Part shown: positions 53,506-63,261 of the stretch, in pieces
Position numbering within the stretch: position 1 is the stretch's first letter
Layout: the number at the start of each line of letters is the position of its first letter
Source of the DNA: Polaribacter batillariae
Lineage (GTDB): Bacteria; Bacteroidota; Bacteroidia; Flavobacteriales; Flavobacteriaceae
Assembly: GCF_017498485.1 (NCBI RefSeq)
Contig: NZ_CP071795.1
Span: forward strand, 434,001 to 498,000
Direction of reading: 5' to 3'
Length of the DNA stretch: 64,000 nt
Program-made: the position numbers and the translations under genes
The notes under the pieces: generated by a model
Told to the model about the DNA's origin: nothing
Databases searched by the model: none
Seen by the model: only the letters and a program-made list of their open reading frames with translations

Positions 53506-54260
53506 TTAAACCTATACTTCTTATTATTGAAGACCATTTCGAAATTAGAAACCTTATTAAAAATAACTTTGCCAATAATTTTAAAATTATTACCAGTACC
53601 AATGGCTTAGAGGGGAAAGAAAAAGCTTTTAAAGAGATACCAGATATAATTATATCGGATATTATGATGCCAAAACTTAATGGATTGGAATTATGTAAAA
53701 TTTTAAAAACAGATAGTAGAACATCCCACATCCCAATTATTCTTTTAACCGCTAGAGGCTCACATACCTTTAAAGTCGAAGGGTTTGAATATGGTGCTGA
53801 TGATTATGTAACCAAACCTTTTAATATTGATATTTTAAATGTTCGGGTTAAAAACCTAATAAAATCTAGGCAAATTTTAAGAGATAAGTTCAAAAAAGAG
53901 GCACTATTAAACCCCAAAGAAATTGCGATTAACAATGTTGATGAAGTTTTTATCGAAAAAGTAATTAGCATTATAGAAGAAAACATCTCAAACTCAAAAT
54001 TTTCTGTAGCCGACTTTGCTTTAAGTATTGGTATGAGTCACTCTGTTTTATACAGAAAAATCTTAGCCATTACTGGGCAAACCATTACCGAATTTATCAA
54101 ATCTATAAGGCTCACTAAAGCAGAACAGCTTCTACTTGAAAGCAATCATCATATTAATGAAATTAGTGACATGACTGGATTTCCGAGCGCCAGTTATTTT
54201 ACTACCTGTTTTAAGAAAAAACATGGGTTTCCTCCTAGTGAGTTTAAGAGAGATAATTAA
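53506..54260 (+). pseudogene. Hybrid regulator, receiver and AraC output domains (cut off by IS)
   Basis: From the IS edge the frame reads KPILLIIEDHFEIRNLIKNN, the phospho-acceptor region is IIISDIMMPKLNG (Asp), then ILLTARG and GADDYVTKPF complete the receiver. The AraC-type helix-turn-helix is NSKFSVADFALSIGMSHSVL and EISDMTGFPSASYFTTCFKK. An internal ATG at 53664 would give only part of the receiver. The parts 50298-54260 together were one hybrid two-component regulator. Confidence 0.85.
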
Positions 54261-54309
54261 ATTGGTTTAACTTCTTCGTATCTCTACAATCTTATAATTT
54301 AACTATAGA

Positions 54310-55557
54310 CTACACCAATGTTGCTGCAATCTTTTTATACGTTCCGTCTTCTAATTTTTCTCTAATTGCAGAAAAAGCGGTAATGGTTTCATCAATATCT
54401 TCTTGTCTATGTGTTGCTGTGGGTATTAACCTTAAAATAATTAAACCTTTTGGTATAACTGGATATACAACAATAGAACAGAAAATTCCGTAATTTTCAC
54501 GTAAATCGTTTACCATTGCCATTGCTTCTGGAATGTCTCCTTTTAAAAATACCGGAGTTATACAGGTTTGTGTGGTTCCTAAATCGAACCCTGCATTACG
54601 CAAACCAGACTGTAAAGCATTGGTGTTTTGCCACAATTTTTCTTTTAATTCTGGCATGGTACGAATCATTTCTAAACGTTTTAAAGCTCCTTTAACCATT
54701 GCCATTGGTAATGACTTTGCAAACATTTGAGAACGCAAATTGTATTGTAAGTATTGGATTACATCTTTATCTCCTGCTAAAAAAGCACCAATTCCTGCCA
54801 TCGATTTTGCAAATGTTGCAAAATATACATCTATATCGTCTTGAACGCCTTGTTCGAAACCAGTTCCTCTGCCTCCTTCTCCTAAGGTTCCAAAACCATG
54901 CGCATCATCAACCAATAATCTAAAATTATATGTTTTTTTAAAAGCGACAATTTCTTTTAAACGACCTTGCTCTCCACGCATTCCAAAAACACCTTCAGAA
55001 ATTACTAATATTCCTCCTCCTGTTTTTTCTGCCATTTTAGCTGCACGCTTAATGTTCTTTTCGAAACTTTCCATATCGTTATGTCGATACACAAAACGTT
55101 TTCCAGAATGCAAACGAACACCATCTATAATACAGGCATGTGTATCCATATCGTACACAATAATATCGTTTTTAGTAACCAAAGCATCTATGGCAGACAT
55201 GATTCCTTGGTAACCAAAATTTAATAAATATGCTTTCTCTTTATCTACAAACTCTGCGCATTCGCGCTCTAATTTTTCGTGAAAAGGGGTATGTCCAGAC
55301 ATCATTCTTGCACCCATTGGGTATGCCATTCCATGTTCTAAAGCAGCTTCTCCATCGACCTTTAAAACTTCTGGATGATTTGCCAACCCTAAGTAGTCGT
55401 TAATACTCCACGTAACTACTTTTTTACCATTAAAAGACATTCTGTTAGAAATTGGACCTTCTAATTTAGGAAAAACATAATATCCTTCTGCTTGCTTTGC
55501 CCATTTTCCTAAAGGTCCCTTATCTTTTATAATTCTATCGAATAAATCTACCGCCAT
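54310..55557 (-). CDS. Alpha-oxoamine synthase, PLP-dependent (SPT/capnine-synthase-like)
   Basis: 415 aa from MAVDLFDRIIKD (ATG 55557); the frame is open further upstream to 55677, but the promoter at 55579-55608 excludes that. PLP fold type I: INDYLGLANHPEV, GARMMSGHTPFHEKLE, LLVDDAHGFGTLG and the Schiff-base Lys in FATFAKSMAGIG. Such enzymes join an acyl-CoA/ACP with an amino acid: serine palmitoyltransferase, KBL, BioF, or the cysteate acyltransferase of capnine synthesis. With a cysteine-synthase-like neighbour the last is favoured but not shown. Confidence 0.85.
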   Translation of the reverse strand: MAVDLFDRIIKDKGPLGKWAKQAEGYYVFPKLEGPISNRMSFNGKKVVTWSINDYLGLANHPEVLKVDGEAALEHGMAYPMGARMMSGHTPFHEKLERECAEFVDKEKAYLLNFGYQGIMSAIDALVTKNDIIVYDMDTHACIIDGVRLHSGKRFVYRHNDMESFEKNIKRAAKMAEKTGGGILVISEGVFGMRGEQGRLKEIVAFKKTYNFRLLVDDAHGFGTLGEGGRGTGFEQGVQDDIDVYFATFAKSMAGIGAFLAGDKDVIQYLQYNLRSQMFAKSLPMAMVKGALKRLEMIRTMPELKEKLWQNTNALQSGLRNAGFDLGTTQTCITPVFLKGDIPEAMAMVNDLRENYGIFCSIVVYPVIPKGLIILRLIPTATHRQEDIDETITAFSAIREKLEDGTYKKIAATLV

Positions 55558-55578
55558 TTTCAACTGTTTTTGAGCGCG

Positions 55579-55608
55579 CAAAGGTAAGAAATAAAAATAG
55601 TTATTCAA
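55579..55608 (-). promoter_or_regulatory. Promoter of the alpha-oxoamine synthase gene
   Basis: On the minus strand TTG (55606-55608), 19 bases, TACCTTTG (55579-55586). Full consensus, 21 bases upstream of the ATG at 55557. Confidence 0.75.
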
Positions 55609-55853
55609 ATTGAGAAAAAATTCATGGAATTTTAGGTTTTTGAGATTGATTTTATAAGTTAATATACAGAGGTTCACAGAGTAATTACACAGGGGGTTAT
55701 GGAAATTTTATCTGCGAAACAATTTGGTTTTTATAATTTTAAAAAACATAAATTTTTCGTATTCTAACAAATTGTTTCGTCAAATTAGACGCATTTCAGC
55801 ATAAAAAATTTGCGTTTTTGTAAGAGAAAAAGACATGAATACGATTTCGTATT

Positions 55854-56849
55854 TTAAAGAAATCCTTGTTTTTTCATCCAAGAATCTTTGTAAATTTTAT
55901 TTTGATACCGAGAACCATGATCTGGGAAAATTAAAACCACAAAACTATGTTCATCAAACATATTTAAGGCTTCGTATTGTTTGGTGGCTTGGATTACAGC
56001 CCCAGAAGTATAACCACAAAAAAGACCTTCTTTTTTAACCAGCTCTCTTGCAGCAAAAGCAGATTCTTTATCAGATACTTTTTCGTAAACATCTATCACA
56101 TCGAAATCTGTAGCTGTAGGAATTAGTGTTTTACCTAAACCTTCAATTTTATAGGGTTTAATTTCATTGGTATCGAATTCACCTGTTTCGTGGAATTTTT
56201 TTAATACAGAACCAATGGCATCTACTCCTAAGATTTTAATATTTGGGTTTTGTTCTTTTAAGTATTTTCCTGCTCCAGAAATGGTACCTCCTGTGCCACT
56301 TGCAGCGACCAAATGTGTAATTTTACCACCTGTTTGTTGCCAAATTTCTGGCCCCGTACTTCTATAATGTGCCTCTATATTTAATTCGTTAAAATACTGG
56401 TTAATGTAAACAGAATTCTTCGTTTTTTTATGAATTGTTTTGGCAACTTCGTAATAAGATCTTGGGTCGTCTGCAGCAACATTTGCAGGACAAACATGCA
56501 CTTCTGCTCCCATCGTTTTTAGCAAATCTATTTTGTCTTGTGAAGATTTATCACTTACGGCCAAAATGCATTTGTAACCTTTTACAATGCTTATCATTGC
56601 CAGGCTAAAACCTGTGTTTCCAGAGGTAGTTTCTACAATTGTTGCTCCTTTTTTAAGAATTCCTTTTTTTTCTGCATTATTAATAATGTGCAAAGCAATT
56701 CTGTCTTTTGATGAATGACCAGGGTTAAAAGCTTCTACCTTTGCAAAATAAGAACCTTTTAAATTCTTAGTAATTTTTCGAAGTTTAATTAATGGAGTCT
56801 CTCCTACTAATTCTAAAATACTATTATTTATCCCCTTATTTTTAATCAT
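55854..56849 (-). CDS. Cysteine-synthase-family PLP enzyme (candidate cysteate synthase)
   Basis: 331 aa, PLP fold type [17 protein letters not shown] holds the Schiff-base Lys, [15 protein letters not shown] the substrate loop and [16 protein letters not shown] the phosphate loop; the end [16 protein letters not shown] is like cystathionine beta-synthase. Ordinary annotation would be cysteine synthase or CBS. Upstream of the oxoamine synthase on the same strand (296-base gap), it could make L-cysteate for capnine. That is inference from context. Confidence 0.8.
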   Translation of the reverse strand: MIKNKGINNSILELVGETPLIKLRKITKNLKGSYFAKVEAFNPGHSSKDRIALHIINNAEKKGILKKGATIVETTSGNTGFSLAMISIVKGYKCILAVSDKSSQDKIDLLKTMGAEVHVCPANVAADDPRSYYEVAKTIHKKTKNSVYINQYFNELNIEAHYRSTGPEIWQQTGGKITHLVAASGTGGTISGAGKYLKEQNPNIKILGVDAIGSVLKKFHETGEFDTNEIKPYKIEGLGKTLIPTATDFDVIDVYEKVSDKESAFAARELVKKEGLFCGYTSGAVIQATKQYEALNMFDEHSFVVLIFPDHGSRYQNKIYKDSWMKKQGFL

Positions 56850-56863
56850 TCTATCTTTTCTCG

Positions 56864-56902
56864 AAAAAACCTCACAGGTTTTAGAAATTTGTGAGGTTTT
56901 CT
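56864..56902 (-). terminator. Terminator after the S9 peptidase gene
   Basis: AAAACCTCAC and GTGAGGTTTT arms with a 15-base loop and T-run on the minus strand. Separates the peptidase from the PLP gene. Confidence 0.85.
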
Positions 56903-56951
56903 TTTACCGCTCGCAAAAGTACATTTTTCGAATTGAAATATAAAATTGATT

Positions 56952-59135
56952 TTAAGGCTTTATAGGTTCTGTACCCAATTTATTTTCTAAAGCCAAGAAA
57001 AAAGTATAATCTTTGGCGGTTTCTTTTAAGGCGTCGAAACGCCCTGAAGCTCCTCCATGACCAGCTTCCATGTTTGTTCTTAACATTAATAAATTCGTAT
57101 CTGTTTTTAGCTCTCTTAATTTTGCTACCCATTTTGCAGGCTCCCAATATTGCACTTGAGAATCGTGAAAACCAGTAGTTACCAACATATTAGGGTATGC
57201 TTTCGCAGCTACTTGATCGTAAGGAGAGTACGATTTTATATAATCGTAATATTCTTTATCATTTGGGTTTCCCCATTCGTCGTATTCTCCTGTGGTTAAA
57301 GGAATGGAATCGTCGATCATTGTAGAAATTACATCTACAAAAGGCACTGCTGCAATAACTCCGTTGTATAATTCAGGATTCATGTTAACAATTGCCCCCA
57401 TTAACAAACCACCTGCAGACCCCCCCATTGCATATAAATGTTTTGGTGAGGTATAATTGTTTTTAATTAAGTATTTAGAACAATCTACAAAATCGTTAAA
57501 AGTGTTCTTTTTGTTTAACATTTTTCCATCTTCATACCATTCCCTGCCTAAATATTGGCTTCCACGAATGTGGGCTAAAGCATACACAAAACCTCTATCT
57601 AACAGGCTTAAACGTGTTGTAGAAAATCCATCAGGAATTGTATAACCATAAGAGCCATAGGCGTATTGTAAAAGTGGCGTATTCGCATTTAACTCTGTAT
57701 TTTTATGATATACCAAAGAAATGGCTACTTTTTTTCCATCTCTTGCTGTTGCCCAAACACGTTTACTTTTGTAGTTTTCTTTTTTAAACTTTCCTCCTAA
57801 AACTTCTTGTTCTTTTTTAATTTCCTTAGATTTAGTTTCCATATTAAAATCGATTACAGAAGCTGGTGTTGTAAAAGAATTGTAGGAATAACGAATAATA
57901 TTGGTGTCGAAATCTGGATTCGAATATACGTTTACAGAATAGGTTTCTTCATCAAAAGGTAAATAATAATCTTCTTTTGCGTCCCAACGTTTTATACGAA
58001 CTTTGTTTAAACCATTGTTGCGCTCTTCTAACACTAAAAAGTCTTTAAATATCGAAAAATCTTCCAATAAAGTATCTTCTCTATGTGGTATTACGTCTAT
58101 CCAATTTTCTTTTTCTGTTTTAGAAACGGGTGTTTTCATTAATTTAAAATTAGTGGCGCCATCTTTGTTTGTTAGTAAATAAAAGTCATTTCCATAATGC
58201 GCTACACTATACTCTAAATCTCTTTCACGAGGTTGTAGCATTTTTAAATTACTTGTTGGCTTGTTTGCATCTAAAAACTGAGCTTCTGTAGAGACTGTAC
58301 TGTAAGAACCAATAATTATGTATTTATTTGATTTTGATTTTGTTACATAAGTACTAAAGGTCTCGTCTTTTTCGTGATATACTTCTACATCTTCTAGAGA
58401 AGAGGTTCCTAAAACATGCCTATATACTTTAGAACTTCTTAAGGTTATTGGGTCTTTCTTTGTATAAAAAAACGTTTTATTGTCATTTGCCCAAACAGAA
58501 CCACCAGTAGTATTGTCTATAATATCTTTATAAATTTCGCCAGTTTCTAAGTTTTTTACACGTAAAAAATACTGTCTTCTACTCACAGTATCCGTGGCAA
58601 AAACAACCAATTTATTATCCTTAGAAACATTTAAACCTCCTAATTGATAATAATCGAAATCTTTTGCCATTTCATTTACATTAAACATAATTTGTTCTTC
58701 GGCTTCTAAATTCTCTTTTTTTCTACTATAAATAGGATATTGCATTCCTTTTTCGTAACGTGTTATATAAAAATATCCATTATCTTTATAAGGCACAGAA
58801 GCATCGTCTTCTTTAATTCTACCTTTCATTTCTTCGAATAATTTCGCTTCGAAATCTTTGGTATATGCTGTAACTTTATTGTAATAAGCATTTTCTGCCT
58901 CTAAATAATCGATTACTTTTTGAGTTTGTTTGTCGTTTACTTCTGTAAGCTTTTGTTTATCAGACAAACGCATCCAAAAATAATTATCGATTCGAACATC
59001 TCCGTGTTTTTCTAAGGTAGTGGGTTGTTTGTATGCTATAGGTGCTTTTGCATCTGTATTCTTCATGGTTTCATTTTTACAAGCGACAGCAAAAATAACA
59101 CTTAATACTATAGGTAATATAAATATTTTCTTCAT
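56952..59135 (-). CDS. S9-family peptidase (oligopeptidase B type), lipoprotein
   Basis: 727 aa from MKKIFILPIVLSVIFAVACK (ATG 59135), seven codons shorter than the longest frame, giving a clean signal peptide with lipobox VAC (Cys about 19). A seven-blade propeller (about 60-420) precedes the hydrolase domain with YAYGSYGYTIPDGFSTTRLS, the catalytic AMGGSAGGLLMG (Ser), DEWGNP.. and the His in MEAGHGGASGR. Cleaves peptides, perhaps after basic residues as PtrB does. Secreted to the periplasm. Confidence 0.92.
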   Translation of the reverse strand: MKKIFILPIVLSVIFAVACKNETMKNTDAKAPIAYKQPTTLEKHGDVRIDNYFWMRLSDKQKLTEVNDKQTQKVIDYLEAENAYYNKVTAYTKDFEAKLFEEMKGRIKEDDASVPYKDNGYFYITRYEKGMQYPIYSRKKENLEAEEQIMFNVNEMAKDFDYYQLGGLNVSKDNKLVVFATDTVSRRQYFLRVKNLETGEIYKDIIDNTTGGSVWANDNKTFFYTKKDPITLRSSKVYRHVLGTSSLEDVEVYHEKDETFSTYVTKSKSNKYIIIGSYSTVSTEAQFLDANKPTSNLKMLQPRERDLEYSVAHYGNDFYLLTNKDGATNFKLMKTPVSKTEKENWIDVIPHREDTLLEDFSIFKDFLVLEERNNGLNKVRIKRWDAKEDYYLPFDEETYSVNVYSNPDFDTNIIRYSYNSFTTPASVIDFNMETKSKEIKKEQEVLGGKFKKENYKSKRVWATARDGKKVAISLVYHKNTELNANTPLLQYAYGSYGYTIPDGFSTTRLSLLDRGFVYALAHIRGSQYLGREWYEDGKMLNKKNTFNDFVDCSKYLIKNNYTSPKHLYAMGGSAGGLLMGAIVNMNPELYNGVIAAVPFVDVISTMIDDSIPLTTGEYDEWGNPNDKEYYDYIKSYSPYDQVAAKAYPNMLVTTGFHDSQVQYWEPAKWVAKLRELKTDTNLLMLRTNMEAGHGGASGRFDALKETAKDYTFFLALENKLGTEPIKP

Positions 59136-59146
59136 TTTTAATGGGG

Positions 59147-59175
59147 TTGAATTCAACGTAAATTTAGTAAATTTG
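59147..59175 (+). promoter_or_regulatory. Promoter of the YbaB/EbfC gene
   Basis: TTG (59147-59149), 18 bases, TAAATTTG (59168-59175). Full consensus. On the other strand TTG (59185-59187) and TAAATTTA (59159-59166) with an 18-base spacer may drive the S9 peptidase, so the two promoters overlap. Confidence 0.7.
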
Positions 59176-59213
59176 CAACGAAAACAACTATTAAATTAAA
59201 TTCAAAAAAAATT

Positions 59214-59537
59214 ATGTTCGGAGATATTTCAGGAATGATGGGTAAATTAAAGGAAGCGCAACAAAAAGTGGAGGAAACCAAAGTAAGATTAAACTCTGTT
59301 TTGGTAGATGAAACTTCTTCTGACGGAAAAATAAAAGTAACTTTAACTGCAAACAGACAAATTAAAGCAATTTCTATAGACGACTCTTTACTTACAGATG
59401 CTGAAGAATTAGAAGATTATTTAATTCTTACATTAAATAAAGCCATCGAAAAAGCAACTCGAATTAACGAAAATGAAATGGCCATTGCAGCAAAAGCAGG
59501 AATGCCCAATATTCCAGGAATGGATATGTTTAAATAA
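59214..59537 (+). CDS. YbaB/EbfC-family nucleoid-associated protein
   Basis: 107 aa. [20 protein letters not shown] and the central strands [19 protein letters not shown] with the C-terminal helix [20 protein letters not shown] are typical of the YbaB/EbfC family, small DNA-binding dimers. Ends in the Met/Gly-rich [14 protein letters not shown]. Often beside recR, which is not here. Confidence 0.93.
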   Translation: MFGDISGMMGKLKEAQQKVEETKVRLNSVLVDETSSDGKIKVTLTANRQIKAISIDDSLLTDAEELEDYLILTLNKAIEKATRINENEMAIAAKAGMPNIPGMDMFK

Positions 59538-59670
59538 GAAAGAAGAATTAAAATCGCTTCGCTACAGGTTTAAGAATAAACACCTGATTGTTAATATTTA
59601 AAATAAAAAATATAGTATAATTTTATGCTGATTTTAATACGAGTTATGGTTAATACTGAAGTGAATTAAT

Positions 59671-60324
59671 ATGAGATTTTTAATTGTAATTATTATAATT
59701 TTAGTTGTTGTAATAACAATTTTCTCTTTTAACAAAAAATTTAAGGGAATTAGAAAGCGATATAGCAATGGAATTGATTTCTATTTTACCCTAATAGCAA
59801 CAATTATTGGAGTATTGTTAGCCTTTTATTTCTCAAACCTTGCCGAAAAAAGAAAAGATAAACAATATGTTATTGACATACTAGAAATATCAAATAGTAA
59901 TGTGAACCAAAACATAGAAGAAAATAAAAATCTTATTAACTTGTACCGACAAGTAAAATTAGACTCTCTAGATGTTGCAATTAACGCTTTAAATTACCCA
60001 ACCTTTACAGAAGAAATAATTTTCGCTGATTCTAAAATCAGTCAATATATTTCTAAGGAAACCTACAAATCTCTTTTATCTCGATTTGAGGCTTCAAAAA
60101 AAATGAGAAACCTGTTTCACACCTATTCTTTTAAGCAAAGTAGTTTGGTTGCAGAACAGTATAATTTAACATTAACTAGGATTTCTAAAGACATTGAATT
60201 AGAAATTGAACTACAAAAAGGCGCTTTGAATGAGGTTGAAGTGAAAAAAAAGAATGATTCTTTAAATAAAGCTTTTAAAGAGAAAATAGAAAAAATTAGT
60301 CAAAATCCTATAATAAAGAAATAA
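59671..60324 (+). CDS. Membrane protein with coiled-coil domain, unknown
   Basis: 217 aa. Two membrane helices (about 2-20 and 39-57), then a Lys/Glu-rich helical region (IEENKNLINLYRQVKLDSLD; DIELEIELQKGALNEVEVKK) probably forming coiled coils. I do not recognise a family. It is followed by the terminator at 60371. Confidence 0.65.
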   Translation: MRFLIVIIIILVVVITIFSFNKKFKGIRKRYSNGIDFYFTLIATIIGVLLAFYFSNLAEKRKDKQYVIDILEISNSNVNQNIEENKNLINLYRQVKLDSLDVAINALNYPTFTEEIIFADSKISQYISKETYKSLLSRFEASKKMRNLFHTYSFKQSSLVAEQYNLTLTRISKDIELEIELQKGALNEVEVKKKNDSLNKAFKEKIEKISQNPIIKK

Positions 60325-60370
60325 AGTACTAATCAACAGATCAAAAAGTTACATTTAACATCATTTAAGC

Positions 60371-60404
60371 AAAAATACCTCTGTGAAAGAGGTATTTTTG
60401 TTTT
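60371..60404 (+). terminator. Terminator
   Basis: AAAAATACCTC, loop TGTGAAA, GAGGTATTTTT, then GTTTT. Good stem with a T-run. Confidence 0.9.
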
Positions 60405-60422
60405 GTAATAATACGTATAAAA

Positions 60423-63056
60423 ATGAATCATAAAGAAAAAGCAAAAACACCTACTGCTAAAAAAATACTAAAATGGATTGCCATTGTGCTGCTAGTTTTA
60501 CTAATTGGGCTAATTTCGATTCCGTTTTTGTTTAAAGATAAAATTGTTCAAATGGTTGCGAATACTGTAAACAATAATATACATGCAACTGTTACATTTA
60601 CAGCAACCGATTTAAGTTTGTTTCGGAATTTTCCTTTAGCAAGTTTAAAAGTAAACAATATTGCTGTTATAAATAAAGAACCTTTTCTCGGAGATACTTT
60701 ATTTAATGCCAAGGAATTAAACCTAAATTTAAAAATTACAGAACTTTTTAAAAGTACGAACGAAACTTTAGAAATTAAAAGTATTTCAGCAGAAAATGGT
60801 AAAGTAAATATTATATTTAATAAAAACAGTATTGGAAATTACGACATTGCTTTAAAAAAAGAAACGACACCAAGTTCGTCAACCGAAAGTTCACTTTCAT
60901 TAAACATTCAAGAATATCAATTAGAGAATATGCACTTTCGTTATATTGATGAAAGTTCTCAAATGAAAATGAGTTTAGACAGCATTTATCATACAGGAAA
61001 AGGAAATTTCGCAAAAGATATTTTAGATTTAGATACAGAAACGTCTGCAAAATTGTCTTTTGATATAGAAAATGTAAATTACATTAAAAATGTATCTGTA
61101 AAATTAGATGCTATTTTAGGAATCGATTTAAAAAACTTAAAATATACATTTAAAGAAAATACAGGTTACATCAATCAATTGCCTTTAGAATTCGAGGGTT
61201 TTATTCAGTTGGTAGAAGAAAATCATCTGTATGATATTGCATTTAAAACGCCAACGTCTTCTTTTAAAAACTTATTGGCTTTAGTTCCAAAACAATATTC
61301 AGGAAATTTAGCATCTGTAACCACAGAAGGAAATTTCGACCTTAATGGAACTGTAAAGGGAAGGTATTCGAAAACCACCATTCCGAAATTAAACATTTCT
61401 TTTACCTCTAAAAATGCCATGTTTAAATATGCAGATTTACCAAAAGCAGTACAAAATATTAATTTAAACGCCAATATTATCAACAAAACAGGCCTTGCAA
61501 AAGACACCTATATTGCTATAAATAATACGTCTTTTAGAATTGATAAAGATGTTTTTAATGCAAGCGGAAATATTTCGAATATTACAGAAAATGCAAATAT
61601 TAACCTAAAAGCAAATGGTACGATTAACTTAGCCAACCTTAGCAAAGTATATCCTGTGAAGCTCGAAAACCAATTAGAAGGAATTTTAAAAGCAGATGTT
61701 ACTACAAATTTCGATATGAATTCTGTTGACAAAGGCAATTACCAAAATATTAAAAACAAAGGAAATATTACTGTTTCTAATTTTAAATACAAAGGAGAGG
61801 ATGTTGCAAATGAATTTCTAATTGATAAAACTTCTGTAACATTTAATACAAATACCATTAAATTAGAAGAATTTAAAGCAAAAACGGGTGCTTCTGACTT
61901 AGATATTTTTGGAAATTTAGAAAATTTTTACGGTTATTTATTTAAAAATCAATCATTAAAAGGAAATTTCACTTTAAGTTCAAACAATTTTAAAGTAGAT
62001 GATTTTTTAGCTAAAACTGAAGAAAAAACAAATACTACAGATTCAAAAACCTTAAAAATTCCTGCTTTTTTAGACGTACAATTAAACGCAAAAGCCACAA
62101 ATGTAGTGTACGACAATATTACTTTAAAAAATGTGGTCGGTAATTTACGGGTAAAAGATGAAACTGTAAATTTACAAAATGTAAGTTCTAATATTTTTGA
62201 TGGCAAAATCGATTTCAACGGAAAAGTTTCTACAAAAGGAAATCATTCGAACTTTAAAATGGATTTAAAACTGCAAGAATTAAACATTGCAGAGTCTTTT
62301 TCTCAATTAGAAATGTTAAAAGCCATTGCTCCTATCGCAGAAAGTTTAGAGGGTAAAATAAATTCTACCATAAATGTTTCTGGAGATTTATCTGAAGATA
62401 TGACACCTGTTTTAAAATCGATTTCTGGAAATTTATTAGGTCAATTATTAAACACCAAATTAAAAATAGCCAATTCTAAAGTGTTAAGTACCATTGGTTC
62501 TAAAGTCGATTTTTTAGATGTAAGCAAACTAAATTTAAACGAAGCAAGTGCATTATTTACGTTTAATAATGGTGAGGTTTCCGTAAAACCATTTCATATA
62601 AATTACAAAGATATTGGTATTGATATTAACGGAAAACATGGTTTTGACAATACCATGAATTATGATATTGTTTTTAACTTACCCGTAAAATACTTAGGCC
62701 CAACTGTTACAAATGCCATTGCAAAATTAACGGCAAAAGATGCCAATGAAATTAAAACAATTCCTGTAAATGCTAATTTAAAAGGAAGTTTTTCAAACCC
62801 TAACTTTACCACAAACATTAAAGATGCCACTTCTAATTTAATGAAAACCATTATAGAAAAGCAAAAACAAAATTGGGTTGATAAAGGAAAAAATAAATTG
62901 TTAGATCTTTTGGGAGGGAGTAAAGACAAAGCAAAAGATTCTACAAATACAAATGAAACGACAAAAGATAAGGTAAAAAATGTTTTAGGCGGACTTTTTG
63001 GAAAGAAGAAAAAAGATACAGTTAAAAATGATTCTTTAAAAAAGAAAAATCAATAG
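60423..63056 (+). CDS. AsmA-like membrane protein
   Basis: 877 aa, one N-terminal membrane helix (about 15-38) then a long periplasmic beta-rich region of the AsmA/TamB type: IPFLFKDKIVQMVANTVNNN, RNFPLASLKVNNIAV at the start, and the C-terminal ESLEGKINSTINVSGDLSED, DIGIDINGKHGFDNTMNY and VNANLKGSFSNPNFTTNIKD. AsmA proteins are thought to move phospholipid across the periplasm. The last 60 residues are Lys-rich and disordered. The stop meets the GAGGCTGTC element. Confidence 0.9.
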   Translation: MNHKEKAKTPTAKKILKWIAIVLLVLLIGLISIPFLFKDKIVQMVANTVNNNIHATVTFTATDLSLFRNFPLASLKVNNIAVINKEPFLGDTLFNAKELNLNLKITELFKSTNETLEIKSISAENGKVNIIFNKNSIGNYDIALKKETTPSSSTESSLSLNIQEYQLENMHFRYIDESSQMKMSLDSIYHTGKGNFAKDILDLDTETSAKLSFDIENVNYIKNVSVKLDAILGIDLKNLKYTFKENTGYINQLPLEFEGFIQLVEENHLYDIAFKTPTSSFKNLLALVPKQYSGNLASVTTEGNFDLNGTVKGRYSKTTIPKLNISFTSKNAMFKYADLPKAVQNINLNANIINKTGLAKDTYIAINNTSFRIDKDVFNASGNISNITENANINLKANGTINLANLSKVYPVKLENQLEGILKADVTTNFDMNSVDKGNYQNIKNKGNITVSNFKYKGEDVANEFLIDKTSVTFNTNTIKLEEFKAKTGASDLDIFGNLENFYGYLFKNQSLKGNFTLSSNNFKVDDFLAKTEEKTNTTDSKTLKIPAFLDVQLNAKATNVVYDNITLKNVVGNLRVKDETVNLQNVSSNIFDGKIDFNGKVSTKGNHSNFKMDLKLQELNIAESFSQLEMLKAIAPIAESLEGKINSTINVSGDLSEDMTPVLKSISGNLLGQLLNTKLKIANSKVLSTIGSKVDFLDVSKLNLNEASALFTFNNGEVSVKPFHINYKDIGIDINGKHGFDNTMNYDIVFNLPVKYLGPTVTNAIAKLTAKDANEIKTIPVNANLKGSFSNPNFTTNIKDATSNLMKTIIEKQKQNWVDKGKNKLLDLLGGSKDKAKDSTNTNETTKDKVKNVLGGLFGKKKKDTVKNDSLKKKNQ

Positions 63057-63239
63057 AAAGAGGCTGTCACAAAAGTAAATTTAACGGTCATTGTAAGCAT
63101 TCCTAAACTCAAAATATATTTTGATTGAAAGTAGCTAACGAAGTTATCGAAAAATATAAAATACTAAAATTCAATAAATAAGATTTCTCCATTATAGTCG
63201 TAATGACAAATTTTAAGACTTTCGAGGCAGCTTCTTTTT
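63057..63239. repeat. GAGGCTGTC element, copy 2
   Basis: A 183-base element starting AAAGAGGCTGTCACAAAAG right after the AsmA stop and ending TTTCGAGGCAGCTTCTTTTT. Terminal bases GAGGCTGTC and GGCAGCTTC pair in all nine positions when G-U is allowed, and a T-run follows. It aligns with 47555-47764 except for a short insertion and scattered base changes. Confidence 0.78.
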
Positions 63240-63261
63240 ATGTTTTAAAAAATACCATTTA

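Noticed and set aside
55557..55677. N-terminal extension of the alpha-oxoamine synthase
   Set aside because: The extra 40 residues overlap a full-consensus promoter, and family homology starts at MAVDLF.
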